Origin: Bacteroidota bacterium
GTDB lineage: Bacteria; Bacteroidota; Bacteroidia; Chitinophagales; Chitinophagaceae
DNA: 64,000 nucleotides
Direction: 5' to 3'
Assembly: GCA_016706595.1 (NCBI GenBank)
Contig: JADJJH010000003.1
Location: 186,001-250,000 of the forward strand
The notes beneath the pieces are model-generated. The model was given only the letters and a program-made list of their open reading frames with translations, searched no databases and had not been told where the DNA came from. Position numbers and translations under genes: made by a program. Positions 43,418-52,530 of this stretch are shown one piece after another (the stretch's first letter is position 1; each line of letters begins with the position of its first letter).

Positions 43418-43487
43418 GAGCAACAAAAGTATACAATATGTTTTGATGAAAATAAGTTTTAGTCGACACAAGAGAAGGTCAAACCGC

Positions 43488-45326
43488 TTATCCAAACTTT
43501 TCTAAAGCTCCGCCTTTTTTAAAGAACCTATCAATGTTTAGTTCCGTTTGTACATCTTTCTCTAATACCGGTGCATGATGGGGTTTACTTCGTGCATCGA
43601 TGATGAGCGGTCCATTGCACCCCCAATGTTTGAACTTCGTAAAAGAGTCAATGCCATAAATATCCTTAGCCGGATTACTTCGAGTGAAGGTGGTCCATAT
43701 AAAATTATTGAATTTTGCGGCTAAAAATTCAGCATCATCACACATTACGATGAGGGGAATGGATTGCAATTCATCTACTTTATTCTGCAATTGGGCGTTT
43801 ATAAATTCCATATCGATCGCTGCTTGTTCGTATGATTGAAATGGATTCATTTGTATAGCCACTACACCCGGCATACAATATTTTATATGTTGAATTCCCT
43901 TTAGCTGTTGAAGGCATTCAGGCAATTCAGTACTTAACTTACGAATCGGATTTCCGTAGGCTGCCAAGACTAATTTGCTGCCTGTATTTAATCCATCACC
44001 ACTATAATCTAAAGTATCTATAGAGGTTTGAGTATAAAAATGTAGATCGCGTTGCCAATTGATTCTTTCTAGCATAAATTGAAAAAAGTCAGGAATGTCG
44101 TGCGTCGATAATTGTTCAGTATCATCGGCAGTAATCCATACATATTTGGCCAGACTTAACTGCCCGGTACCTAAAACGCGATTGGCTATGGTAAGTAATT
44201 CAGATGGCTGTTTAGTTTTTTCATAAGGCGTGTATCGCTCGCTGCCTATGGCTAATAACAATGGATGTACACCTGCTGCATCAACTGCATGTACTTGTTT
44301 TAAACCGGGTATCTCATGTTGAATGGCATTGCCGGTAATTTCATGTATGAGTTGTCCGAAACTTGTATCTTCTTGTGGCGGTCGACCAACCACAGTGAAT
44401 GCCCATATCGCATTTTTACGTGCATACACTTTATGCACTTTCATTATCGGAAAAGGATGTTGCAAACTATAATATCCGAGGTGATCGCCAAAAGGACCTT
44501 CTGTTTTTGTTTGTCCTTTTTCAACGGTTCCGGTGATTACAAAATCGGCATCGGTTGAAATGCAAAAGCCATCTTCATAGGTATAATGAAATCGTCGTTT
44601 ACCAAGTGCACCGGCAAAAGTCATTTCGCTGAGTCCTTCAGGAAGGGGCATTACAGCGGCTACCGAATGTGCTGGAGGACCACCCACAAAGCAACTTACT
44701 TTGAAAGGTTTATTGGCAGCATCGGCTTTAGTTTGATGAACACCGATGCCACGGTGCAACTGATAGTGTAGTCCGATTTCGGAATCTTTTTCATAATCAT
44801 TTCCATTCAATTGTATTCGATACATGCCCAAATTAGCATGCATGATGCCTGGTTGCTCAATATCTTCAGAATATACTTGAGGTAAAGTAACAAATGCACC
44901 TCCATCTTTTTTCCAATGGGTAATTAATGGGAGATCTGATATTTTTATTTCTTCATAAAGAACCGGTTTTTGTAACGGATTTTTTAAGGGTAAGGCATAT
45001 AAAGCCGATTGAGCAACATCTATATTTTTGAATGGATTTTTTAAAACCGAGAGCGGGTTTTGTTTGAGTGCAATTAATTTTTGTACTTGCTGTAGGGAAT
45101 CACGAAAAATAAATTTGCTTCGTTCTAGCGTACCAAAAATATTACTCGCTGCGCGGAATTTACTTCCTTTTACTTTTTCGAAAAGTATGGCCGGACCGCC
45201 AGCTTCATGAACACGAAGATGAATGGCTGCCATTTCGAGATAAGGGTCTACCTCATCGGTAATGCGCACAAGCATTCCATTTTTTTCTAGATCAAGTAAG
45301 CAAGCTTCAAGCGAGGAATATGACAT
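43488..45326 (-). CDS. UbiD-family (prenylated-FMN) decarboxylase
   Basis: The 612-residue protein matches UbiD: RVHEAGGPAILFEKVKGSKFRAASNIFG, VSCFVGGPPAHSVAAVMPLPEGLSEMTFAGALGKRR, VITGTVEKGQTKTEGPFGDHLGYYS (prFMN and Mn binding), and VVGRPPQEDTSFGQLIHEITG. UbiD enzymes decarboxylate aromatic acids with prFMN made by UbiX; in Bacteroidota a close homologue acts in menaquinone synthesis. No UbiX is adjacent. Its C-terminal extension over standard UbiD (about 490 residues) is usual in this phylum. Function in menaquinone synthesis is inference. Confidence 0.88.
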   Translation of the reverse strand: MSYSSLEACLLDLEKNGMLVRITDEVDPYLEMAAIHLRVHEAGGPAILFEKVKGSKFRAASNIFGTLERSKFIFRDSLQQVQKLIALKQNPLSVLKNPFKNIDVAQSALYALPLKNPLQKPVLYEEIKISDLPLITHWKKDGGAFVTLPQVYSEDIEQPGIMHANLGMYRIQLNGNDYEKDSEIGLHYQLHRGIGVHQTKADAANKPFKVSCFVGGPPAHSVAAVMPLPEGLSEMTFAGALGKRRFHYTYEDGFCISTDADFVITGTVEKGQTKTEGPFGDHLGYYSLQHPFPIMKVHKVYARKNAIWAFTVVGRPPQEDTSFGQLIHEITGNAIQHEIPGLKQVHAVDAAGVHPLLLAIGSERYTPYEKTKQPSELLTIANRVLGTGQLSLAKYVWITADDTEQLSTHDIPDFFQFMLERINWQRDLHFYTQTSIDTLDYSGDGLNTGSKLVLAAYGNPIRKLSTELPECLQQLKGIQHIKYCMPGVVAIQMNPFQSYEQAAIDMEFINAQLQNKVDELQSIPLIVMCDDAEFLAAKFNNFIWTTFTRSNPAKDIYGIDSFTKFKHWGCNGPLIIDARSKPHHAPVLEKDVQTELNIDRFFKKGGALEKFG

Positions 45327-45384
45327 GTTAGCAAAGATAAGTGCATGAAGTGAACGAAAATTAATTCTTAATTATACAGTATAG

Positions 45385-45490
45385 TGCTTCTCTAAAAACA
45401 GATGCTTCGTTACTCGAATTGTGCAAATCTTTTATTGACAATCGTAAACGCTACCTAGCCATCAGGAATGCAAAATTCGAAAGCCCTGTT
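45385..45490. repeat. Dispersed repeat R1, copy C (degenerate)
   Basis: It retains GCTTCTCTAAAAACAGATGC, TTCGTTACTCGAATTGTGC, TTTATTGACAATCGTAAACG and the worn palindrome CTACCTAGCCATCAGG, then GCAAAATTCGAAAGCCCTG. It lies between the ubiD start and the isocitrate dehydrogenase stop. Confidence 0.6.
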
Positions 45491-45518
45491 TACTAACCTA
45501 TAATCTTGACTAAGAGAT

Positions 45519-46784
45519 TTACAAATTCTTGATCAATTCATCTGCAAACTCACTGGTTTTAAGAAGGGTTGCATGCTCCATCAAATTATGAAAATCGATA
45601 GTCACTCGCTTGCTTTTGATGGTTCTGCCAATAGAGTTCGTGATAAGGTCTGCTGCTTCTTGCCAACCCATATATTCGAACATCATGACTGCGCTTAAAA
45701 TAACTGATGAAGGATTCATTGTATTGGTATTCGCAAATCGAGGTGCTGTGCCATGTGTTGCTTCAAAAACGGCATGTCCGGTATGATAATTAATATTTGC
45801 ACCCGGCGCAATGCCAATACCACCCACTTGTGCAGCCAAAGCATCGCTTATATAATCGCCATTTAAGTTTAAGGTTGCAATCACGCTATAATCTTGAGGG
45901 GCTAATAAAGCTTGTTGTAAAAAGTTGTCGGCAATAGCATCTTTAATGATGACTCTTCCGCCAATATGAGCAATTTTCATTTCTTCGTTGGCAACGGCTT
46001 CACCACTTTCTTTTTTAGTTCTTTCCCACTGATTCCAGGTATATACTTTATCGCTAAATTCGCGTTCGGCCAATTCGTAACCCCAATTTTTAAAAGCGCC
46101 TTCGGTGAATTTCATGATATTACCTTTATGAACCAAGGTTAGTGAAGGTAATTTATGGGTGATAGCGTATTCGATAGCCGAACGGATTAATCGCTCACTA
46201 CCTTCTTTACTTACCGGTTTAATGCCAAATGATGAAGTTTCGGGAAAGCGAATATTTTTCACTTGTAGTTCATTCGTTAAAAAGTCGAGCAGTTTTTTTG
46301 CCTCCGGTGAACCGGTCATATATTCTATACCGGCATAAATGTCTTCGGTATTTTCTCTAAAGATAACCATGTTCACCTTTTCAGGATGCCACATCGGAGA
46401 AGGCACACCATCAAAATATCGAACCGGTCGAAGGCAAACATATAAATCAAGCTCTTGTCGTAATGCCACATTCAAACTTCTAATACCGCCACCTACAGGG
46501 GTAGTGAGCGGACCTTTTATCGCAATCAAATAATCTCTAAAGGCTTGCATGGTTTCTTCGGGCATCCAGCTTCCGGTTTGGGTAAAGGCTTTTTCGCCGG
46601 CAAGCACTTCCATCCATTCAATTTTTCTATCACTACGATAAGCCTTTTCAACAGCAGCATCTAAAACCCTTACGCTAGCTTTCCAAATATCGGGTCCAAT
46701 GCCATCACCTTCTATAAAAGGAATGATAGGATAATTAGGTACATGTAGTTTGCCATTTTCGAGCATGCTGATTTTTTCTGCCAT
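45519..46784 (-). CDS. icd: NADP-dependent isocitrate dehydrogenase (bacterial subfamily I)
   Basis: The 421-residue enzyme matches E. coli-type Icd: PIIPFIEGDGIGPDIW, GPLTTPVGGGIRSLNVALRQELDLYVCLRPV, VIFRENTEDIYAGIEY (with the phosphorylatable-Ser loop region), HKGNIMKFTEGAFKNWGYELA, and APGANINYHTGHAVFEATHGTAPRFAN. It differs clearly from the subfamily II enzyme 6 kb away. It runs minus, 58 bp downstream of tRNA-His and its terminator. Whether both enzymes serve the TCA cycle or different conditions cannot be told. Confidence 0.94.
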   Translation of the reverse strand: MAEKISMLENGKLHVPNYPIIPFIEGDGIGPDIWKASVRVLDAAVEKAYRSDRKIEWMEVLAGEKAFTQTGSWMPEETMQAFRDYLIAIKGPLTTPVGGGIRSLNVALRQELDLYVCLRPVRYFDGVPSPMWHPEKVNMVIFRENTEDIYAGIEYMTGSPEAKKLLDFLTNELQVKNIRFPETSSFGIKPVSKEGSERLIRSAIEYAITHKLPSLTLVHKGNIMKFTEGAFKNWGYELAEREFSDKVYTWNQWERTKKESGEAVANEEMKIAHIGGRVIIKDAIADNFLQQALLAPQDYSVIATLNLNGDYISDALAAQVGGIGIAPGANINYHTGHAVFEATHGTAPRFANTNTMNPSSVILSAVMMFEYMGWQEAADLITNSIGRTIKSKRVTIDFHNLMEHATLLKTSEFADELIKNL

Positions 46785-46811
46785 AATATTATTTTACGTT
46801 TTTTAAAAAAT

Positions 46812-46838
46812 AAAATGCTTCCAAATTGGAAGCATTTT
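46812..46838 (-). terminator. Hairpin terminator after tRNA-His
   Basis: Arms AAAATGCTTCCAA and TTGGAAGCATTTT form a 13-bp stem with a minimal loop, followed by T-rich sequence on the minus strand. It lies between tRNA-His (ends 46842) and the isocitrate dehydrogenase start. Confidence 0.8.
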
Positions 46839-46841
46839 AAG

Positions 46842-46916
46842 GGATAGTGATGGGTCTCGAACCCACGACCCTCAGAACCACAATCTGATGCTCTAACCAA
46901 CTGAGCTACACCATCC
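46842..46916 (-). tRNA. tRNA-His (GTG)
   Basis: The minus strand folds as a cloverleaf: acceptor GATGGTG with CACTATC, D arm GCTCAGTTGGTTAGAGC, anticodon stem TCAGA/TCTGA with loop TTGTGGT (anticodon GTG), T arm GTGGGTTCGAGACCCAT. The extra G before the acceptor (G-1, at 46916) opposite C73 is the hallmark of histidine tRNA. CCA is not encoded. Confidence 0.95.
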
Positions 46917-46930
46917 ATAAGAATCGGCTG

Positions 46931-46959
46931 CAAATATAGAATTAAATAGAGAATTGCAA
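46931..46959 (-). promoter_or_regulatory. Promoter of tRNA-His
   Basis: On the minus strand, TTG at 46959-46957 and TATATTTG at 46938-46931 are 18 bp apart, matching the Bacteroidota consensus, about 14 bp before the tRNA start. Confidence 0.55.
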
Positions 46960-47135
46960 AATGTAAATAAAGAATTGCAAAAAAAGTTTTGAATATGAGT
47001 TAAATACATTGGATTTACCTGTTGAAGTAATTATTTGGATGAACGGTGCCATCGCCATCCAAGTTGATGAAAGTAGTGTTGCTGGCCCCCCAAAAAAAGT
47101 ACCTCACGAAAATAATTTATAAAGATTCGGTAATC

Positions 47136-47166
47136 TTGTCATACTTAAACTTTTAGCATAGATTTG
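47136..47166 (+). promoter_or_regulatory. Promoter of clpP
   Basis: TTG at 47136-47138 and TAGATTTG at 47159-47166 are 20 bp apart, matching the Bacteroidota consensus; the clpP start codon is at 47189. Confidence 0.5.
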
Positions 47167-47188
47167 AGGGCGAAAAGCAAACGAAAAT

Positions 47189-47875
47189 ATGAGTCATAAC
47201 GAATTTAAGAAGTATGCCACCAAGCATGTGGGCATTAGCAGTGCAACTTTACATAATTATAGTTCGCACATGAGTAAACAAATTACAAACCTTACACCTT
47301 ATATCATCGAAGAACGTCCGATGAATGTAGCATCTATGGACGTATTCTCACGATTAATGATGGATCGCATTATTTTTTTAGGAGAAGGGATTAATGATTA
47401 TGTTGCCAATATTGTAACCGCACAACTTTTATTTTTAGAAAGTGCCGATCGAACGCGTGATATTCAAATGTATTTGAATAGTCCGGGCGGTTCAGTGTAT
47501 GCCGGTTTAGGCATTTACGATACGATGCAAATTATTCAGCCCGATGTAAGTACTATTTGTACAGGTATTGCCGCAAGTATGGCTGCTGTATTGATGTGTG
47601 CCGGGGTGAAAGGAAAGCGAACGGCATTAAAACATGCACGTGTGATGATTCATCAACCCTTAGGCGGTGCCGAAGGACAAGCTAGTGATATAGAAATTAC
47701 GGCCCGTGAAATCGGAAAATTGAAAAAGGAATTATATGAAATCATTGCCTTGCATAGTGGTCAAAAATTTGCCAAGGTTGAAAAAGACAGCGACCGTGAT
47801 TATTGGATGACCGCTGAGGAGGCTAAAGATTATGGTATGATTGATGAAGTTTTATTGAAACATCCGAAGAAATAA
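47189..47875 (+). CDS. clpP: ATP-dependent Clp protease proteolytic subunit
   Basis: The 228-residue serine protease forms tetradecameric barrels with ClpX or ClpA. The catalytic triad is visible: Ser in CTGIAASMAAVLMCAG, His in HARVMIHQPLGG, and Asp in KDSDRDYWMTAEEAKDYGMIDEV. NSPGGSVYAGLGIYDTMQ is the family signature. The N-terminal extension of about 35 residues (MSHNEFKKYATKHVGISSAT) is longer than in E. coli and typical of Bacteroidota ClpP. No clpX follows, so the ATPase partner lies elsewhere. Confidence 0.96.
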   Translation: MSHNEFKKYATKHVGISSATLHNYSSHMSKQITNLTPYIIEERPMNVASMDVFSRLMMDRIIFLGEGINDYVANIVTAQLLFLESADRTRDIQMYLNSPGGSVYAGLGIYDTMQIIQPDVSTICTGIAASMAAVLMCAGVKGKRTALKHARVMIHQPLGGAEGQASDIEITAREIGKLKKELYEIIALHSGQKFAKVEKDSDRDYWMTAEEAKDYGMIDEVLLKHPKK

Positions 47876-47878
47876 ATT

Positions 47879-48065
47879 TCTCGGAGATCGGGGTTCGGGG
47901 TTTGAGGTTCGGATAAAATTCGACATGCTAAAATATTAATTCGAAGGAGGTTAAGACGAGTTAATAATTTCCCAAGCATCAAACCCCGTGTTCCTTTCAT
48001 CTATTTCCTAAACTAGAATAATTTCCGAACCCCGAACCTCGAACTCTAGACCGCGCTTCCGTAAA
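47879..48065. repeat. Dispersed repeat R2, copy e
   Basis: It starts with inverted heptamers (CGGGGTTCGGGGTTTGAGGT) and then the usual order: ATATTAATTCGAAGGAGG, AATAATTTCC, and CCGAACCCCGAACCTCGAAC. The inverted and direct sections can pair as a long hairpin. It fills the gap between clpP and the mdh promoter. Confidence 0.65.
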
Positions 48066-48096
48066 AATTTCCTTCTCAAATTTAATTCTCCTTCCC

Positions 48097-48104
48097 TACC
48101 TTTG
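48097..48104 (+). promoter_or_regulatory. Promoter box of mdh
   Basis: TACCTTTG at 48097-48104 fits the TAnnTTTG box and lies 30 bp before the mdh start at 48134. A matching upstream TTG is not clear. Confidence 0.45.
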
Positions 48105-48133
48105 CGCCACTTTAAAAATTAAAATACATACAC

Positions 48134-49069
48134 ATGAAAGTAACTGTAGTTGGTGCAGGTGCCGTAGGCGCAACTTGTGCAGATAATATTGCTCGTAAAC
48201 AACTTTGCGACGAATTAGTAATTGTTGATATTAAGGAAGGCGTTGCCGAAGGTAAGGCAATGGACTTATTACAAACGGCACAAATTGAAGGATTTGATAC
48301 TAAAATTATAGGAAGTACCAACGATTATACCAAAACGGCAAATACAGATGTTGCGGTAATTACTTCAGGTATTCCACGTAAGCCAGGAATGACCCGTGAA
48401 GAATTGATAGGTATTAATGCAGGTATCGTAAAAACCGTAGCACAAAATATTTTACAACACTCACCGAATGCGATCATCATCGTGATTTCTAATCCGATGG
48501 ATACCATGACTTACTTGGCTTTGAAAAGTACAGGCTTGCCAAAAAATAGAATCATTGGAATGGGTGGAGCCTTAGATAGTGCGCGATTCCGTTATAATTT
48601 AAGTCAGGCCATGAAATGCTCACCTAACGATTTGCAAGCATCGGTAATTGGCGGACACGGAGATACAACCATGATACCTTTAACTCGATTAGCGACTTAT
48701 ATGGGCATGCCGGTTTCGAATTTTTTAGATGAAGAAGCTTTGAAAAAAGTAGCAGCCGATACCATGGTAGGTGGCGCAACCTTAACTAATTTGTTAGGTA
48801 CTAGCGCTTGGTATGCGCCGGGTGCAGCAGGTGCTATGTTGGTAGAAAGTATTTTACGTGATGAAAAACGTATTGTTCCATGTTGTGTTGCTTTGGATGG
48901 CGAGTACGGACAATCAGAAATATGTTTAGGCGTACCGGTAGTAGTTGGAAGAAATGGTTGGGAACGTATAGTTGATTACAAACTAAACGACGAAGAGCAA
49001 GCTGCATTCAATAAATCAGCCGAAGCGGTTCGAAGTATGAATGCGGTGTTGGAAACGTTGGGAGTGTAA
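48134..49069 (+). CDS. mdh: Malate dehydrogenase
   Basis: The 311-residue enzyme oxidises malate to oxaloacetate with NAD. The Rossmann motif is VVGAGAVGATCADNIA; VITSGIPRKPGMTREELIGINAGIVK and VISNPMDTMTYLA follow. Substrate-binding arginines are in GIPRKPGMTR, and the catalytic His is in VIGGHGDTTMIPL. The sequence is of the LDH-like MDH type used by Bacteroidota (no E. coli-type C-terminus). It is a single gene after repeat R2e, and its 3' end meets aroA in a 14-bp tandem repeat. Confidence 0.95.
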   Translation: MKVTVVGAGAVGATCADNIARKQLCDELVIVDIKEGVAEGKAMDLLQTAQIEGFDTKIIGSTNDYTKTANTDVAVITSGIPRKPGMTREELIGINAGIVKTVAQNILQHSPNAIIIVISNPMDTMTYLALKSTGLPKNRIIGMGGALDSARFRYNLSQAMKCSPNDLQASVIGGHGDTTMIPLTRLATYMGMPVSNFLDEEALKKVAADTMVGGATLTNLLGTSAWYAPGAAGAMLVESILRDEKRIVPCCVALDGEYGQSEICLGVPVVVGRNGWERIVDYKLNDEEQAAFNKSAEAVRSMNAVLETLGV

Positions 49070-49114
49070 TCTTTAATTTTCAGGCTTCAATCTTCAATTA
49101 GTACATTGTAGTTT

Positions 49115-49156
49115 AACCATTAATCATTAACCATTAATCATTAACCATTAATCATT
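49115..49156. repeat. Three tandem 14-bp units
   Basis: The unit AACCATTAATCATT is repeated three times without change (49115-49128, 49129-49142, 49143-49156), with the third overlapping the aroA stop codon. It lies between the convergent mdh and aroA genes. Confidence 0.85.
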
Positions 49157-50390
49157 GATGATTGATCCCGATTTTACTGACCTCCTCAAAGTAATTTGGA
49201 AATGATTTTTTGACGCAGTTTGAATTATCTAATTCAATTGTATAACCTTGTACAGTAAGCATGCTTAATGCCATGGCAATGCGATGGTCGTTATAGGTAT
49301 TGAATGAAATAATTTCAGGTAAGGCAATTTGGGCAAGATGTTCGAAAGTAAGAATATCATTATCATAATGTAATAGAATATTGATTTTCTTCAATTCAGA
49401 TTGTAAGGCTGTAATTCGTTTGCTTTCTTTCCATTCAAGATGATATACGCCACTTATAGAAACTTCTGGATATTTAACTGCACATGCAACAATAAATGGG
49501 ATAGCTAAATCGGGTGTTTCAGATAAGTCATAGTGTTTTTTAAAGGATGGGGCAAAGGCTTTTATTCTTTTGATAAAGCATTTATCATGTAAGAAATTGG
49601 TTTCGATACCAAAGTCAATCGCAATTTGTTGAATAGCAGCATCTCCTTGCAAACTATTATTAAATAATCCATGCATGGTACATTCAAGTTCTTCACTCAT
49701 CATCATCATCGCATAAAAAAAACAAGCACTGCTCCAATCACTTTCAATTTTATAATTTTGGGCTTGATAGATTTGATGAGGAATATGAATTTTATTTTCG
49801 ATGATGGAGCTTTGAATACCAAATGATTTCATACATGCTAAAGTCATTTTAATGTAAGGAGAAGAAACTAATTTCCTTTCGAGTTGTATCGTTAATCCAT
49901 TTTCAAGAACAGGGGCAATTAAACAAAGTGCTGAAATAAATTGTGAAGAGATATCACTTCGTATAGAAATATTTCCGCCCTTTACATTTTTGCCATATAT
50001 GCGAAGCGGCGCAAATCCCTCTTGGTCGATATACTCGATTTTTGCACCCATACTTTTAAGGGCCTCTACTAAATCATTGATTGGTCGTTCATGTAATCGT
50101 TCATCACCAAATAATTCAAATACTTTTCCTACTTGCAAGCAAAGAAATGCAGTGAGAAAACGAAAAGGTGTTCCGGCATCTTCGCAATCAAGATGTAAAG
50201 GTGAAGTTTTTGCACCTACCTCATCAAGAAGTTTCTGTAACAGAATCGTATCATTTGCTTTTGAAATATTTGTGATGGAAAATTTTGTATAACATAATGC
50301 TTGTATCAATAAAATACGATGACTTATACTTTTTGACGCAGGCAATTCAACTTCAACTAATGATTTTTTATTTGCGAACGAAAGTATCAT
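49152..50390 (-). CDS. aroA: 5-enolpyruvylshikimate-3-phosphate synthase
   Basis: The 412-residue enzyme makes EPSP in the shikimate pathway. Motifs seen are LPASKSISHRILLIQAL (substrate-binding Lys, Ser, Arg), DCEDAGTPFRFLTAFL (the NAGTAxR-like loop, here DAGTPFRF), SDISSQFISALCLIAP, DWSSACFFYAM, and TYNDHRIAMALSML. The DAGTPFRFL loop with Ala in place of the usual N-A-G suggests a class that may differ in glyphosate response; this is only a sequence remark. It overlaps aroB by 4 bp, so the two form an operon. Confidence 0.92.
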   Translation of the reverse strand: MILSFANKKSLVEVELPASKSISHRILLIQALCYTKFSITNISKANDTILLQKLLDEVGAKTSPLHLDCEDAGTPFRFLTAFLCLQVGKVFELFGDERLHERPINDLVEALKSMGAKIEYIDQEGFAPLRIYGKNVKGGNISIRSDISSQFISALCLIAPVLENGLTIQLERKLVSSPYIKMTLACMKSFGIQSSIIENKIHIPHQIYQAQNYKIESDWSSACFFYAMMMMSEELECTMHGLFNNSLQGDAAIQQIAIDFGIETNFLHDKCFIKRIKAFAPSFKKHYDLSETPDLAIPFIVACAVKYPEVSISGVYHLEWKESKRITALQSELKKINILLHYDNDILTFEHLAQIALPEIISFNTYNDHRIAMALSMLTVQGYTIELDNSNCVKKSFPNYFEEVSKIGINHQ

Positions 50391-51406
50391 GAAAATAAGG
50401 CTTGAATATGATTTTCTTGAACAATAATTCCATGTTCACAATGACCAATATGTTTCAGTAAGCTCATGCGTATTCCTTCATGATTTTTTTTATCTTGAAG
50501 TAAGAATGGAGCAATATCACTATAATTGAAATTGAATTGTAGTTGCGCAAAGAATTTTTCTTTTAATGATTTGGTCAGGGCTGAAATATTAGCCGGTAAA
50601 TCAAAATATTGCTCACTCAACTTAAGCTCATAATATAGCCCTAATATGATGGCTTCTCCATGTAATAGTGGCGATGCAGTTTGTAATGAATACGATTCGA
50701 TAGCATGTCCTAAACTATGTCCGAGATTTAAACATTGACGTTTACTTTGATCATGCTCATCGCCTTCAACAAATTTCATTTTTATAGCTAACGATTTCTT
50801 GATTTGCTCGATTGAAAGGAAATCATTTCGTTGGAAGTGTATTAAATTTTGCCAATCTTTTTCATTACTTAATAAAGCATGTTTTGTCATTTCGGCAATT
50901 CCACTCCATAAAATTCGTTCGTTTAAGGTATCAAAATATTGCGGTTGGCAATAGATTGCTTTTGCAGCATGAAAAGTTCCGATATGATTTTTATATCCTT
51001 GAAAATCGATGCCGGTTTTTCCGCCATAAGCCGCATCAACCATCGCTAATAGGGTAGTAGGTATGTTGATAAATTCGATTCCACGTTTGTATACTGAGCA
51101 TGCAAAGCCACCAATATCACTCAACATGCCGCCACCTATATTCAATACAATGGTTTTTGTATCAGCTTGTAAAACATTGAGTTCTTGCCATATAAAATTG
51201 CAGACGTCAATATTCTTATTTACTTCGCCCTGAGGAATAATGATACGCGAACAATTTGAAAGTGAGGGAAATAGTGAACGAAATAATGGGATACAAAATC
51301 CATTGGTGTTTGCATCGGCCAATAAAATAATTTGGGTTGCTTTTTGATCTGAAAGAAACGCTAACAGATTCTCTTCTTCCCCGGCATAAAAAATAGGACT
51401 TAACAT
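50387..51406 (-). CDS. aroB: 3-dehydroquinate synthase
   Basis: The 339-residue enzyme carries out the second shikimate step. NAD-binding motifs IIPQGEVNKNID, LNIGGGMLSDIGGFACSVYKRGIEFINIPTTLLAMVDAAYGGKTGID are complete, and metal ligands lie in EMTKHALLS and LNLGHSLGHAIES (paired His) with HGEAI. It overlaps aroA by 4 bp and the ABM-domain gene by 7 bp, giving a tight minus-strand operon with the SAM hydrolase gene at 52484 upstream. Confidence 0.95.
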   Translation of the reverse strand: MLSPIFYAGEEENLLAFLSDQKATQIILLADANTNGFCIPLFRSLFPSLSNCSRIIIPQGEVNKNIDVCNFIWQELNVLQADTKTIVLNIGGGMLSDIGGFACSVYKRGIEFINIPTTLLAMVDAAYGGKTGIDFQGYKNHIGTFHAAKAIYCQPQYFDTLNERILWSGIAEMTKHALLSNEKDWQNLIHFQRNDFLSIEQIKKSLAIKMKFVEGDEHDQSKRQCLNLGHSLGHAIESYSLQTASPLLHGEAIILGLYYELKLSEQYFDLPANISALTKSLKEKFFAQLQFNFNYSDIAPFLLQDKKNHEGIRMSLLKHIGHCEHGIIVQENHIQALFS

Positions 51407-51693
51407 ACTTGCATCAATTTGTCGGCCGAAAATGCCATAGGTTTTTCACTAAACCATTGCTTAACCGTAAACCAAGTATCTTCAAAAAGTGCCGATAAAC
51501 GATAGTCTTCTAAGTGATCTTCATCTTGCCAAATGCTATAGGTATAAAACACAGAAGACGTATGATGATCTTGCCATAATTCGAGTAAAGAACATCCTTC
51601 GAAATTTTTTATTCTTGATTTCCTCTCTTCAAATAATTGTTTGAAGTCATCAACATGCTCATGCTTAAAACTTAGTTTGACAATACGTATCAT
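51400..51693 (-). CDS. ABM (antibiotic-biosynthesis-monooxygenase fold) small protein
   Basis: The 97-residue protein has the dimeric ferredoxin-like fold of ABM proteins: MIRIVKLSFKHEHVDDFKQLFEERKSRIKNFEGCSLLELWQDHHTSSVFYTYSIWQDEDHLEDYRLSALFEDTWF. Members are quinol or anthrone monooxygenases, or heme-degrading proteins; none of the distinguishing residues is decisive. It overlaps aroB (7 bp) and the SAM hydrolase (4 bp), so it is translated with them. Confidence 0.75.
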   Translation of the reverse strand: MIRIVKLSFKHEHVDDFKQLFEERKSRIKNFEGCSLLELWQDHHTSSVFYTYSIWQDEDHLEDYRLSALFEDTWFTVKQWFSEKPMAFSADKLMQVC

Positions 51694-52484
51694 TCGAAAA
51701 ATATTTTAATGGTATTGTAAAATAAGCTTTTTTCACCTGTTTCAGAAAAGCCAAATAATCGTGATGCATTTCCTCTGTTGATAGAAATTTCAAGATGATT
51801 GGATGAATTCACATGACAAAGTTTTTCGCCTTCTACAACATCATGATAATGTTCACTGAGCGTATGAATTTCTTCATCGCGCATAAATAAAATTTTGAAT
51901 TTTCGCCCTTGGCGGGCTTCTTCAAATTGTGCATGCGTTACATTTAAAACTACATTGCCAAAATGATCGATATATAAAACTTGTGCTTCCAAAGTATCGC
52001 TGTTATAATAGGCATAGGCTGCTCGCTTCATTACCGTATTTTTTACATCGATTATTTCCAGTCCACCACGATGACCATTCAGCAATGAAGCTGTTGCCGA
52101 AACAAAAGCATCTGCAACCGACATAGCATGATACGGATAAATTTTATCGGTAAGTTTGAATAATTGAATGGGCTTATCATCAAACAACATGGTCATAAAA
52201 CCATTATCGGCACAAAAAATATGCTGATGATTTTCGTAAGCATACAATAATTGTTTTCCGGGATGCGCATATAAATCGCTCATTACAAAATGAAAAGATT
52301 CGTCAGGAAAATTGCGATAGGCCGTTTTGAACACATAAACGGTTTGCTGTAAATTAAACGGACTTAAAGTATGCGAAATGTCGAGTAAAATTGGATTGGG
52401 TATTACGCCTAGAATTCTTGCTTTTACACTCGACAAGGTGTGGTTTTGAAGTCCAAAGTCAGAAGTCAGAGTAACTATTGCCAT
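51690..52484 (-). CDS. SAM hydrolase (adenosine-forming), DUF62 family
   Basis: I chose the start at 52484 (MAIVTLTSDFGLQNH), which places the family's DFG motif right at the N-terminus; a longer frame begins at 52502. IPNPILLDISHTLSPFNLQQTVYVFKTAY and DNGFMTMLF are family motifs, and YIDHFGNVVLNV matches the C-terminal domain. The family (related to fluorinase/chlorinase) hydrolyses SAM to adenosine and methionine. Its role in the cell is not established. It is first in the operon with ABM, aroB and aroA. Confidence 0.9.
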   Translation of the reverse strand: MAIVTLTSDFGLQNHTLSSVKARILGVIPNPILLDISHTLSPFNLQQTVYVFKTAYRNFPDESFHFVMSDLYAHPGKQLLYAYENHQHIFCADNGFMTMLFDDKPIQLFKLTDKIYPYHAMSVADAFVSATASLLNGHRGGLEIIDVKNTVMKRAAYAYYNSDTLEAQVLYIDHFGNVVLNVTHAQFEEARQGRKFKILFMRDEEIHTLSEHYHDVVEGEKLCHVNSSNHLEISINRGNASRLFGFSETGEKSLFYNTIKIFFE

Positions 52485-52530
52485 AACGTCAAAAGTAGTC
52501 AATAAATATTTTAGTTGCTAAGAAGATGCA

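Noticed and set aside
49115..49156. Possible iteron or origin repeat
   Set aside because: Only three 14-bp units between convergent genes, one overlapping the aroA stop; no replication gene or DnaA-box cluster nearby.
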